Positions 22,101-31,900 of a stretch of DNA of 64,000 nt are shown piece after piece. The position numbers and the translations under genes were made by a program. Source of the stretch: Vampirovibrio chlorellavorus (lineage in GTDB: Bacteria; Cyanobacteriota; Vampirovibrionia; Vampirovibrionales; Vampirovibrionaceae); the NCBI RefSeq assembly GCF_003149375.1, contig NZ_QFWH01000003.1, positions 186,001 through 250,000 of the forward strand, given 5' to 3'. The notes beneath the pieces were generated by a model. That model made no database searches. It was given only the letters and a program-made list of their open reading frames with translations, and had not been told where the DNA came from. Numbering within the stretch: position 1 is the stretch's first letter; each line of letters starts with the position of its first letter.

Positions 22101-22296
22101 CATGACCTCGGTGGCCACTATTTTTGGGGCCATTCCCATTGCCGTCGGTCTGGGCGCTGGTGTGGACGGGCGGAAGCCCTTGGGGGCCGTCATTGTGGGC
22201 GGTATGCTGCTTGCCACCTTCCTGACCCTGTATGTGGTCCCGCTGATGTACGACTTGGTGAAGACCCGTCAACTGAGCAAAGCGGTCAGTCGCTAA
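19141..22296 (+). CDS. RND-family (HAE1/AcrB-type) efflux permease
   Basis: Proton-driven inner-membrane pump that exports hydrophobic or amphiphilic compounds. The 1,051 residues show the family's 12-TM plan with two large periplasmic loops. The start MWISNISIRRPVLATVVSVL is typical. TM4 carries LTIGLVVDDTIVVLENIYRR with the two proton-relay Asp residues. TM10 carries LVGLVTKNGILIVEFANQIR with the essential Lys. The periplasmic motif EYPDIDPPIISV is present. It is probably HAE1 (drug) rather than heavy-metal type, because no metal-site Met cluster is visible. The substrate cannot be told from sequence. Confidence 0.95.
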   Translation: MWISNISIRRPVLATVVSVLMILFGLVSLSFLSVREYPDIDPPIISVATVYPGASAEIMESTITERLEDELIGIEGIRSLNSVSREGISNIIVEFELDRDVNVAAQDVRDRVSRARGQLPDDIEEPIISKQDTDASAIMWFSLYGKNYSPLQITDYADRFITDQLQTVDGVGSVIIGGEREYAMRLWLDPHKMSARQVSALDVEKALRADNVDIPSGRIESTNREFTVRTQGELKTPDQFNRLIIKRVNGLPVYLSDIGHAAIGAKDERSLVRFNGQPAVGLGIVKQSKANTLDVARSVKAKVQEIRKTLPPGLSMETAFDSSIFIQRSIDEVVESLFVAFGLVVLVIFFFLRNLKATFIPSISIPISLVATFTIMYFLGYTINTITLLGLTLTIGLVVDDTIVVLENIYRRIEDGEKPMEAAIKGTEEIGFAIIATTAVLVAVFLPIIFLGGVLGRILKEFAVVVAGSVMISGFVSLSLTPMLCARMLKADHTQGKRGWNPIEGVLDVFYAFVEGCANLFERTLRMVMDWKWLVFAAVTILVVVCGALYNLIPREFLPTEDRGSILTFVSSPEGSTLDYTDKAVRKAERVYMKTPGVENLFSVIALSATGPGQVNSGIMFVDLQSQEERKLKQDTIVNMVMPQLLSIPEAFVFPISPPSSPVQSFGKPIEMAVQTNGDIKELDGVINKIIGRLAKEVPFMVNVDSDLKLNKPQLEVGINREKASLLGVSVRDTARTMQIMLGGLDLSTFQYNGKRYDVMVQALPELRATPDQLANIYVAGRDGMLVPLSNVLEYAEAVAPKELNHYNRMRAATISASLIPIPGVSLGGELEKLRRITQEEITPGMRIAWKGEAKEFFDANSATFFAFGLAVLVVFLVLAAQFESFSDPLIVMLTVPLAVAGAVLTLFVLSYGPMLLKTLPMFADWVPVKYNLNVYSQIGLVLLVGLVTKNGILIVEFANQIREREPQKSPREAVIEASRIRFRPIVMTSVATIFGAIPIAVGLGAGVDGRKPLGAVIVGGMLLATFLTLYVVPLMYDLVKTRQLSKAVSR

Positions 22297-22432
22297 GAGT
22301 CATACGAAAGCCATGGTTTGATTGCTGTGCCGGGCTCCTTTGAAATTCTATTTTGTAATTTCAGTATTATTGCATTATGCTCATTGCCGGAATACACAAA
22401 CTCTGGAATATGATCTGAAGGAATAATCGCGC

Positions 22433-23143
22433 ATGAAGCATTCAATCGTGGGATGGGGGCGGCAGACTGTGGCCCTGCTAGTCTTGGGGGGAACACTGGG
22501 AGTGGTGGCCGGTGCGGGCTGGGCTGGGGCGGAACCGCTGCAGGATGAAACGACTCAGGAAGTGGCCCTGAGCCCGGATGAGCGCATGGTGGCCCATCAC
22601 GAGGGGTCCAGCGCCGGGGTCGGTCAATTGCTGCACAACGATGAAGACCCGGATGCGGAAGTGACCGACAGCCTGTGGGGCAACCTGCTGTTGTCCATGG
22701 CCTACCGCCGGGACGCTGAGTTAAAGCACCTGGTGAAAAAAATGGGTGTGTCCAACAACCTGTTTCTAGCCAGTATTGCTGGGGTTAGCGGGCTGGGGTT
22801 GGCCCAAAGTGTCACGGGTTTGGCAACCTTGTACCGGGCAGAAGGTGGCTCTCATGACGAGCATGGCGGCAGCGGGCACCGTGAGAGCAAAGGCGCCTCC
22901 ATCATGGGCGTGGTGGGCAGTGGGGTGACTTTGCTGAGCATTGGTACCCACGTTTATCTGGAACATCGCTACAAAAAGCAGATTAAAGCTCGTCAGCAGA
23001 TCATCAACCATCAGGTGCTGCACGTATTGGAGGACCTGGAATCCGGGGTGAATACCGAACTGGTGCAGCCTCAGTTGGTGTCTCTGGTGGGAGGGCGGGC
23101 CACGGGCGAGTTTTTGCAACTGTGGCGTGCCGCCCATCCCTAG
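22433..23143 (+). CDS. Hypothetical exported/membrane protein with His-rich loop
   Basis: Not recognised. The 236 residues begin with a signal-like segment (VALLVLGGTLGVVAGAGWAG). Two further hydrophobic helices follow (FLASIAGVSGLGLAQSVTGL, then SIMGVVGSGVTLLSIGTHVY) around a polar loop, GGSHDEHGGSGHRES. Five His/Asp/Glu residues in that loop could bind metal. The C-terminal part is a basic helix (EHRYKKQIKARQQIINHQV). It follows the RND operon by 136 bp and may have its own weak promoter (TTGTAA-17-TATGCT, 22355-22380). A link to the pump is only positional. Confidence 0.65.
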   Translation: MKHSIVGWGRQTVALLVLGGTLGVVAGAGWAGAEPLQDETTQEVALSPDERMVAHHEGSSAGVGQLLHNDEDPDAEVTDSLWGNLLLSMAYRRDAELKHLVKKMGVSNNLFLASIAGVSGLGLAQSVTGLATLYRAEGGSHDEHGGSGHRESKGASIMGVVGSGVTLLSIGTHVYLEHRYKKQIKARQQIINHQVLHVLEDLESGVNTELVQPQLVSLVGGRATGEFLQLWRAAHP

Positions 23144-23210
23144 GTAATAGTGGCATATACAGCTTGGCTAACTAAAATCTTTGGTGAGGGGTGGCCTCAC
23201 CCAATGTTTT

Positions 23211-23242
23211 AAACCCCGCTCTCGGTCTGAAAGCGGGGTTTT
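23211..23242. terminator. Bidirectional terminator between convergent genes
   Basis: A 10-bp perfect stem AAACCCCGCT/AGCGGGGTTT (23211-23220, 23232-23241) has an 11-nt loop. It has T-rich flanks on both strands and sits between the hypothetical gene (+) and typA (-). Confidence 0.8.
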
Positions 23243-23265
23243 AGTCTTGAATCGGTTTTTGGGAA

Positions 23266-25116
<1,851 letters not shown>

Positions 25117-25218
25117 AGTGGTCCTGTGTCGGTGACAATGGGGGTGGGGATGTGTGCGGAAACCCGCTGGTGCTTACCGGTTGACTTTTACTTAAAAGCT
25201 GCTTTTTTGTAACGTCTC

Positions 25219-25247
25219 ATTTTGACCCGACCCGGTTTGGCTGTCAA
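25219..25247 (-). promoter_or_regulatory. Promoter of typA
   Basis: A perfect -35 TTGACA (25247-25242), a 17-bp spacer and a weaker -10 CAAAAT (25224-25219) on the minus strand, about 100 bp upstream of the typA start. Confidence 0.5.
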
Positions 25248-25269
25248 TTCTCGGTCTCAAAGGTAACCT

Positions 25270-27219
25270 CTACGGGGAGGGGTGGGCTAACAGGGCGGCG
25301 GTGAGTGTTTCCCACTCGGCGTTTGCGGCTTCCAGCGTTGTCTTTTGGCTTTCCAGTGATTCACTGAGGGCTTGCAACTTCTGAAAATCCTGCTGGATGG
25401 CCGGATCAGACAATTGCGCCTCCAGTTCGGCAATGGATGCTTCCAGACGCAGAATGTCCTTTTCTTGCCGGGTCAGCTTTTTTTCGATTTCCTTGCGGGC
25501 TTGCAGGGGGCTGAGCTGGCTGCCCTTGCTGGCGGGGTTGGGGTCCATGGCCACCGAGGTGACCTTTTTAGAGTCCCGGGCGGCTTTGCTGGCAGCGGCC
25601 TCCAGCGTTTTGGCCCGTAGCTCGTCCCGCTTGAATAGATAGTAGTCGTAATCGCCCGCGTACTGGATGAGATGGCCCTCATAAATCTCCCAGATGTGGG
25701 TGGCCAGCTCCTGAATGAAAAACCGATCGTGGGAGATGCACAGGATGGTGCCTTCAAACTCTTTAAAGGCTTCCGCCAGCACTTCCTTGGCCGGGATGTC
25801 CATGTGGTTGGTCGGTTCATCCAGCAACAGGGTGTTGGGGCCGGTCAACATCAACTTGGCGATGGCCAGCTTGCTTTTTTCGCCCCCGCTCAGCACTTCC
25901 ACCGGCTTGAACACCTCATCTCCGCTGAACAGAAAGCGGGCCAGCAGGCTGCGCACTTCGGTGTGGGTCATTAGGGGGGCCGTTTCGTGCAGGGTGTCGA
26001 AGGGGGATTTCTTGGCGTCCAGGGTTTCCAGCTGGTTTTGGGAGAAGTAGCCCAGCTTGACGTTATACCCCTTCTCGATGGTGCCGGTGGTGGGCTCTTC
26101 CAGTCCTAATAACAGCCGGAACAGGGTTGTCTTGCCGCAGCCGTTTTCCCCCAGGAGGAAAATACGCTGGTTGCGCTCAATATCGCCTTCCAGTCCTTTG
26201 AACAAATGTTTATTTTCAAACGATTTTTTGAGATCGCGCAGGCTGATCACTTCCCGGCCACTGGCTTGCGGCGGTGGGAATTTAACGCTCATGCGGCTTT
26301 GATCCGTCTGGATGGTCTCCACCCGCTCCAGTTTGGCCAGTTGACGCTCCCGGCTTTTGGCCTGAGTGCTGCGGTTAGCGCTGGCCTTGAAGCGTTCCAC
26401 AAAGGCGGTTTGCTTGGCGATTTCTTTTTGCTGGCGATCGTAGGCGGATTGGGTGCGCTCGATCAGATCGGCCTTTTGGCGCTGGAAATCGCTGTAGTTA
26501 CCCGTCCATACGGTAACCCCGCCCAGCTCCACTTCGGCAATCTCGGTGCAGACTTCATTCAGGAACCGACGATCGTGGGAGACCAGCACAATACCGCCCG
26601 GATAGCCTTTCAGGAACTGCTCCAGCCACTCGCAGGACTCCAGATCCAGGTGGTTGGTGGGCTCGTCCAGCAGTAAAATATCGGCCCCTTCCAGCAGGAC
26701 CTTGGCCAGGTTGATGCGCATGCGCCAGCCGCCGCTGAAGTCATCAGTTTTGCGCTCATAATCATTCTGACTGAAGCCCAACTCTTGCAGTAAGCGGCCA
26801 ATACGGCTGTCCAGCGTGTCTAAATCGTATCGGTTCACTTGCTCCTGCACGTCGCACAGGCGGGTGATGGCCTCGGTCTGCTCATCGCCGGATAAATGCT
26901 CCAGACTCTTCAGAATGCGGGCTTCTTCCGCGCGCAAGGTGTCCACTATGGCGTACACTTGTCTCATTTCCTCATACAAGGTCAGGCCGGGGGTCAGTTG
27001 TGGCTCCTGGGAGAGGTAGTTGACGTGGCAACCGTAGCCATGGCTCACGTTGCCGCCATCCGGCTGGTAGATGCCCATCATGAGCTTGAGCAGCGTGGAT
27101 TTTCCGCAGCCGTTTCGCCCGACCAGCCCCAGTCGGCTATCGGGCCGCACTTGCAGGGTGATATTCTCAAACAGGGGTTCTCCGGCGAAGGTTTTGGTGA
27201 CGCCTGACAGTTGTAGCAT
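25270..27219 (-). CDS. ABC-F family ATPase (Uup/YheS-like)
   Basis: Soluble twin-ATPase protein that acts on ribosomes, not a transporter. Two nucleotide-binding domains are complete: Walker A GRNGCGKST and GENGCGKTT; signatures FSGGWRMRINLAKVLL and LSGGEKSKLAIAKLML; Walker B ILLLDEPTNHLD and TLLLDEPTNHMD. A charged linker joins them (YDRQQKEIAKQTAFVERFKA). The C-terminal ~90 residues form the coiled-coil extension seen in Uup/YheS-type members (RLEASIAELEAQLSDPAIQQ). At 649 residues it is a regular length. There is no adjacent antibiotic gene, so a housekeeping role is more likely than drug protection. Confidence 0.93.
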   Translation of the reverse strand: MLQLSGVTKTFAGEPLFENITLQVRPDSRLGLVGRNGCGKSTLLKLMMGIYQPDGGNVSHGYGCHVNYLSQEPQLTPGLTLYEEMRQVYAIVDTLRAEEARILKSLEHLSGDEQTEAITRLCDVQEQVNRYDLDTLDSRIGRLLQELGFSQNDYERKTDDFSGGWRMRINLAKVLLEGADILLLDEPTNHLDLESCEWLEQFLKGYPGGIVLVSHDRRFLNEVCTEIAEVELGGVTVWTGNYSDFQRQKADLIERTQSAYDRQQKEIAKQTAFVERFKASANRSTQAKSRERQLAKLERVETIQTDQSRMSVKFPPPQASGREVISLRDLKKSFENKHLFKGLEGDIERNQRIFLLGENGCGKTTLFRLLLGLEEPTTGTIEKGYNVKLGYFSQNQLETLDAKKSPFDTLHETAPLMTHTEVRSLLARFLFSGDEVFKPVEVLSGGEKSKLAIAKLMLTGPNTLLLDEPTNHMDIPAKEVLAEAFKEFEGTILCISHDRFFIQELATHIWEIYEGHLIQYAGDYDYYLFKRDELRAKTLEAAASKAARDSKKVTSVAMDPNPASKGSQLSPLQARKEIEKKLTRQEKDILRLEASIAELEAQLSDPAIQQDFQKLQALSESLESQKTTLEAANAEWETLTAALLAHPSP

Positions 27220-27257
27220 GGGGCTGGGTTTACTCAGGTTATGGGGACGAGAGGTTT

Positions 27258-27286
27258 ATTATAGAGGGACTTATTATAAATATAAA
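27258..27286 (-). promoter_or_regulatory. Probable promoter of ABC-F gene
   Basis: On the minus strand TTTATA (27286-27281) and a perfect TATAAT (27263-27258) are 17 bp apart, about 40 bp before the coding start. A second TATAAT-like box lies at 27273-27278. Confidence 0.4.
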
Positions 27287-27385
27287 ACAGCACAGAGCGG
27301 AAGCCTGCCTTTTTTCTGGCCGGGAATTTACAGAAAATGGCTGGACGTGTTGCACGGTAGAGGTTGCCAAGCGGTTTGTGAGGCG

Positions 27386-28762
27386 CTAGCTGCCCAGCAA
27401 GGCATCCTCAGGGTGGGGATGAGGCTCCACTACCGCCAGGCTCTTGCGCTCCTTGACCGTTTGCAGCATCAGGGTGGCCGCAATCATGGCCATGCCGCCA
27501 ATAATCAGGGCCACGGCCACGTTGTCGTTGAAGTAATCGTGAACGACTTTGCCCACCAGTAGATTACTGACCACACCGGGCGCGGCGATAAAGATGTTGA
27601 AGGTGCCCATCATGACGCCTTCCTTGCCCTTGGGCAGGTGATCCGACAACAGGGCGAAGGGGATGGACAGGGTGGTGGCCCAGCCGATGCCGATCAGGCC
27701 CATGGCGATCATGATTTGCAGGGGGGAGTGAATGAACCACATGGACAGAAAACTGCCGGCCATGCAAAGCAGACCCAGCGAGTGAACCGCTTTCTTGGAG
27801 CTGAGCCCGCACAGTTTGCCAATGAACATGGAGAATACGAAGCAGACCCCATTCAGGATGGCGTAGCCGATTTGCACCAGTTGCACGCCTTCGGCGTAGC
27901 GGGCGCTTTGGGGATCGGTGGCCCCGAAGATATGATGGGGGACATAGACGGAGAAGAAGGTAAACAGGCACATCAGGCCAAACCAGGTCATGCTGTGAGC
28001 CAGACAGAGCTTCAACCCCTCCTTGGGCATGCTGGCGATGGACTTGAGGGTACCCACCAGAAAATTATCCTGCGGCTCGGAACTGGCTTCCGGGGAGCTG
28101 TACTGGATGCCCACCGGCGGTTGCTCCGGGGTGGTCAGGCTGGTCCACAGCATGGCCAGCAACATGGCCCCGGCTCCCAGATAAAACAGGCCGTGCAGGC
28201 TGGGGAATTGGGCGGCAATGACGAAGGCGGCCACTGAGCCCAGGCCGATGGTAAAGCTCATCATGGAATAGGCGGTGGCCTGCTGGCTGGGATGCACCAC
28301 GTCCGGCACTAGCGAGCGGTAAGGCCCCTGGGTGATGTTGATGCTGGCGTCCAGTACCCACAGCAACACGGCGGCCATCCACAGGGCGGACACGTTGGGC
28401 ATCAGCACCAGAGAGATAACTGTGAGAATGGCACCCAGCAACAGAAAGGGACGACGGCGGCCCATGGGCAGGCCGCAGCGATCGCTCAGGGCGCCTACAA
28501 TGGGTTGTACCAACACGCCGGTCACCGGCCCCGCGCAATTAATCAGGCCCAGCATTTGGGGATCCGAACCCAGACGCTCCAGCAAGGGGCCCATTTGTCC
28601 GTTCTGGATGGCCCAGGCGAATTGTATCCCCAGAAAGCCCACGCTGATATTGAGTAACTGCCAGAAATTTTTCTGCTTCCAGGCATCGGGGTCGATGGGT
28701 GGCTTGATGCCTGTAACGCTGCGTTTTTCCTGGGCGGGGGGAGTTAGAATTCCTGGCGGCAT
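27386..28762 (-). CDS. MFS sugar transporter, SLC45/GPH-like
   Basis: Twelve-TM inner-membrane carrier, probably a proton-coupled disaccharide or oligosaccharide importer. Features of the SLC45-like sucrose/maltose family are visible: NISVGFLGIQFAWAIQNGQM, the loop 2-3 motif GPVTGVLVQPIVGALSDRCG and GRRRPFLLLGAILTVISLVL. The TM4-5 motif LDASINITQGPYRSLVPDVV is also typical. At 458 residues it has normal length. The next genes upstream encode glucan enzymes, which supports a role in glucose-polymer metabolism. The exact sugar is inference. The ribosome-binding site is weak (AAGGAA, 11 nt). Confidence 0.85.
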   Translation of the reverse strand: MPPGILTPPAQEKRSVTGIKPPIDPDAWKQKNFWQLLNISVGFLGIQFAWAIQNGQMGPLLERLGSDPQMLGLINCAGPVTGVLVQPIVGALSDRCGLPMGRRRPFLLLGAILTVISLVLMPNVSALWMAAVLLWVLDASINITQGPYRSLVPDVVHPSQQATAYSMMSFTIGLGSVAAFVIAAQFPSLHGLFYLGAGAMLLAMLWTSLTTPEQPPVGIQYSSPEASSEPQDNFLVGTLKSIASMPKEGLKLCLAHSMTWFGLMCLFTFFSVYVPHHIFGATDPQSARYAEGVQLVQIGYAILNGVCFVFSMFIGKLCGLSSKKAVHSLGLLCMAGSFLSMWFIHSPLQIMIAMGLIGIGWATTLSIPFALLSDHLPKGKEGVMMGTFNIFIAAPGVVSNLLVGKVVHDYFNDNVAVALIIGGMAMIAATLMLQTVKERKSLAVVEPHPHPEDALLGS

Positions 28763-28988
28763 AAAAACGATAATTCCTTCACGGCAGGTGCCATGTCTTA
28801 ATGAAAACGGAAGCGAACGAGATGTGTGTCCATTTGCGCTATTAATGTAAACCCCTAACGGACGCCTTCTATTGTCCTACACCGGCGCTGAATTGACCAG
28901 CGACCCGAAACCACCTAGCCGAAATAAAACAAAATGAGGGCATTGAAGGGGAAAATACAGCTTTATATTTCTTCACCAAAGCCAATAT

Positions 28989-31900
28989 TTAAGCGGACGT
29001 TCCGGGCGTGTCACGTTTCAAAATGCGCTTCAAAATGCGGTTGGCCTTGATGTCAAATTTGGTGGCCTCAGTCACGCCATCGTCAGCCAGTTTCACCAAC
29101 TCACCGCTTTCCTTCAGCTTGAAGCGTTCTTTGGTTTCGATATCCACGTAAACTGTGCCCGCTTTCAAGTGGTCGGACTTCAGCGGTAAGGCATTGAGGG
29201 TGCGTCCTGGTTCGCTCCACTGACCCTGGACGTTGCTGTAGCGATCGGGGCTGGTTTTGTCGTTGGTGTCCAGCGCCGGGATTTGCTTGCCGTTGGCGGT
29301 GTTGGGTTTGCCGGTATCCACCAGCACAATGACCTGATCCGCCCCGTTGTCCCGAATAATGGGCAAAATGCCGTGTGCATCGTTGGTTTCCACCGGCAGA
29401 ACAATCCCGTCTGTCAGCACGGATAACTGCTTGCGGCTGTTGAAAATTTGTCCCACCCGCTGCCAGTATTTGCCAAATTCACTGTCTTGGCCTTCTTGCA
29501 GGCGATCGGTACGGATGATGCCCCGGTTTTGGCTGTAAATATTTTTGGTAAATTCACTGCCACCCTGGCCGAACAAATCCGGCAGGTATACGGAGGGGTT
29601 GCCGGGTAAGGCGTTCTGAATGGCGAAAATACGTTCCTGCTTGGCCAGCACGGGAGACATGGCCGTGTTGTACAGGTTGAGTTTCAGCGTTTCAATCTGA
29701 GGTTGAGTGAGGTTCGTTTCTCTGAGTCCTTTATGGGCGTAATGAAACACCTGATTCAAAGCGGCATCCAGTGGCATGTAGCCAAAGTGGGCGCCCCATT
29801 GTTGAATGGCCTGATCCAGACCCTTCCAAATGGCTTCCTGTTGCGGGGTGGTGAGGGCGCTCGGATTGTTTTTCAGCACGTCTGCCATGGCGTTGTTGAT
29901 GATCCCCCGCATGGCTTTGGCCTCACCGGGTTCGGCCATGCGATTCTTGAGGATGTCCTCAAGTTTGTCCAGTGCTTGCTTCTGTTGCGCTGCGTTTGTG
30001 CCCTTCAATACCGGGCTGAGTTCCGTCAGTTCCCGTAACACGGAGCGGTCGTTGCTGCCCACACCTTTCTCTGGATCCAGGCGATTTTCGATTAATCCAC
30101 GCAGCTGTTTGGGGAATTGGGTACGTAAATCCATAGGAAGGGCGCCCCGCAAGTAGTGTTTCTCGCGCTCTGTTTTTTCATCCCATAAAGCGGCTTTGGC
30201 TTTTTCCGTGTAAATTTCAGCAGGCCAGGTAGGCTTCTCCTTGGACAGGGTGCCGGGGATATCGGCGTTGCTGGCCGGTTGTAGCCATTTTCGGAAGGTG
30301 GTCAGCCACTGGTCTAAAGTGTTGTCATCGGGCAGCCCCAATGCCTGTTTCAACTCGTCTCGTCGATGGGCGAAGCTGGGCATATATTGCACTTCGTGCA
30401 GGCCCTGATCCATAAACTCCAGCAGGCCGGGCTTTTGACTGCGATCCTGATTGAACAGTTCCGGGTTGATCAACAGGGCGTGGCTGGTGGTGCTGAAGTC
30501 GTGGCTGCCGGTCAGGTTCTGGAAATTGCGCTGGGCGAACAGGGGCACTTCCTGCGTCATTTTTTCCACATGGTTTTTCAGGAAATGGTTGGGCGTCATC
30601 TGGGAAGCCCCGAATTCATCGGGTCGCTGGGCGTAGTTGACCAGTTGCAGCAGCGGGCTGTAGGTATGCTCCATGTTGGGGGCGCTGGTAAAGGTGTTGC
30701 TCTCAAACAGGCTTTTTTTCAGGGCCTGCCCTTCCTGACTGTGATCATCGTCTCGGGCCAGCAAGCCAAAATCGGTCAATTCGGCGATGACCGAAGCCTT
30801 GGGGAACACGCCCCGCATGGCGTCGCCCAGCTTTTGTCCCCAGAATTCGTTGAGGTACTTCACCTGCTCCCGGAAGGCCTCACGGGCTTTTTCCGTGTTG
30901 GGGGCCTGACGCACTTGATCCAAATCGGCCACGTCTTTAGCGGCGTCAATCCGCCAGTTCAGTCCAAACTCCCGTTCCTTCAGCACGTTAGCGGCCAGAT
31001 TGACCAGCGAGGGCTCCAGATCCTGCACGATTTTTTCAACTTCTTCCCGAATTTGCACTTGCAGTGACGGCTCGTTCTTGGGGCCAGGGTAGTTCAGCTC
31101 CCGCAGGCGCTGGCGAATTAAAATGGGCAAGCGGCGGGCCGCCTCCCGAGGAGGGGCCTCAATCAGGCTGGGTGGCAGGCTCTCGTAAAAGGCCGTTTCC
31201 AGCGCTTCGGGGTTGAGGGCCAGTTCTTCAGCCTCTTTCAGGCTTTTTCCGGTAATCAGGCTAATGTATAACTTTTCTCCCAACTGATCGGCCACAATGT
31301 CCTGAATGGCCTCATGGCGCAGTTTGTATCCGGCTGAATTCTCTTTGTTTAAGTCCAGCTCGTTGAAAATCTGCTGCATTTTGCGGCCCACCGCTTTTTC
31401 AATGCGTGGGGAAAACACAAACTGGCTGAGGTATTCAAAGGGCTTGCCCACATACGGAATGTCAATCAGGGTGAGGAAGCGATCCTCCAAAGCGTTCATC
31501 AGCTTGCCCTGCCGCAGGGGCAGCGATTTTAAAAACTGGTCTTCATTCAGGTTGGCCTTGAACAGGATGGGAAAAGGCACCGTGTTCAAGGGCACATTTT
31601 GCAGCAGGGTATGGGCAAAGGCCTGACCGGTTTGGACCCCCTCGAAGGTGGGCTCGCTGTTGGCAAATTCCTTGAGCGTGTCCTCTTTGAAATGGTCGAC
31701 TGGCAGCGCGGTTTTGGGCGGTAAAATACCGTAGGTTGGCTGAATATCCGGGGGACCGTCCCTCAGCGTTACACTTTCTAAAATCTCGGCGGCTGTCGGT
31801 TCTTTTGTCTTGTCCTGAGAGGCCGCTTTGAGTGCCTGTTTGGCTTTGGCCATGTTCACCGCCACCTGATGGGTGTAGTGGTTCATTACCATGCGGCTCC

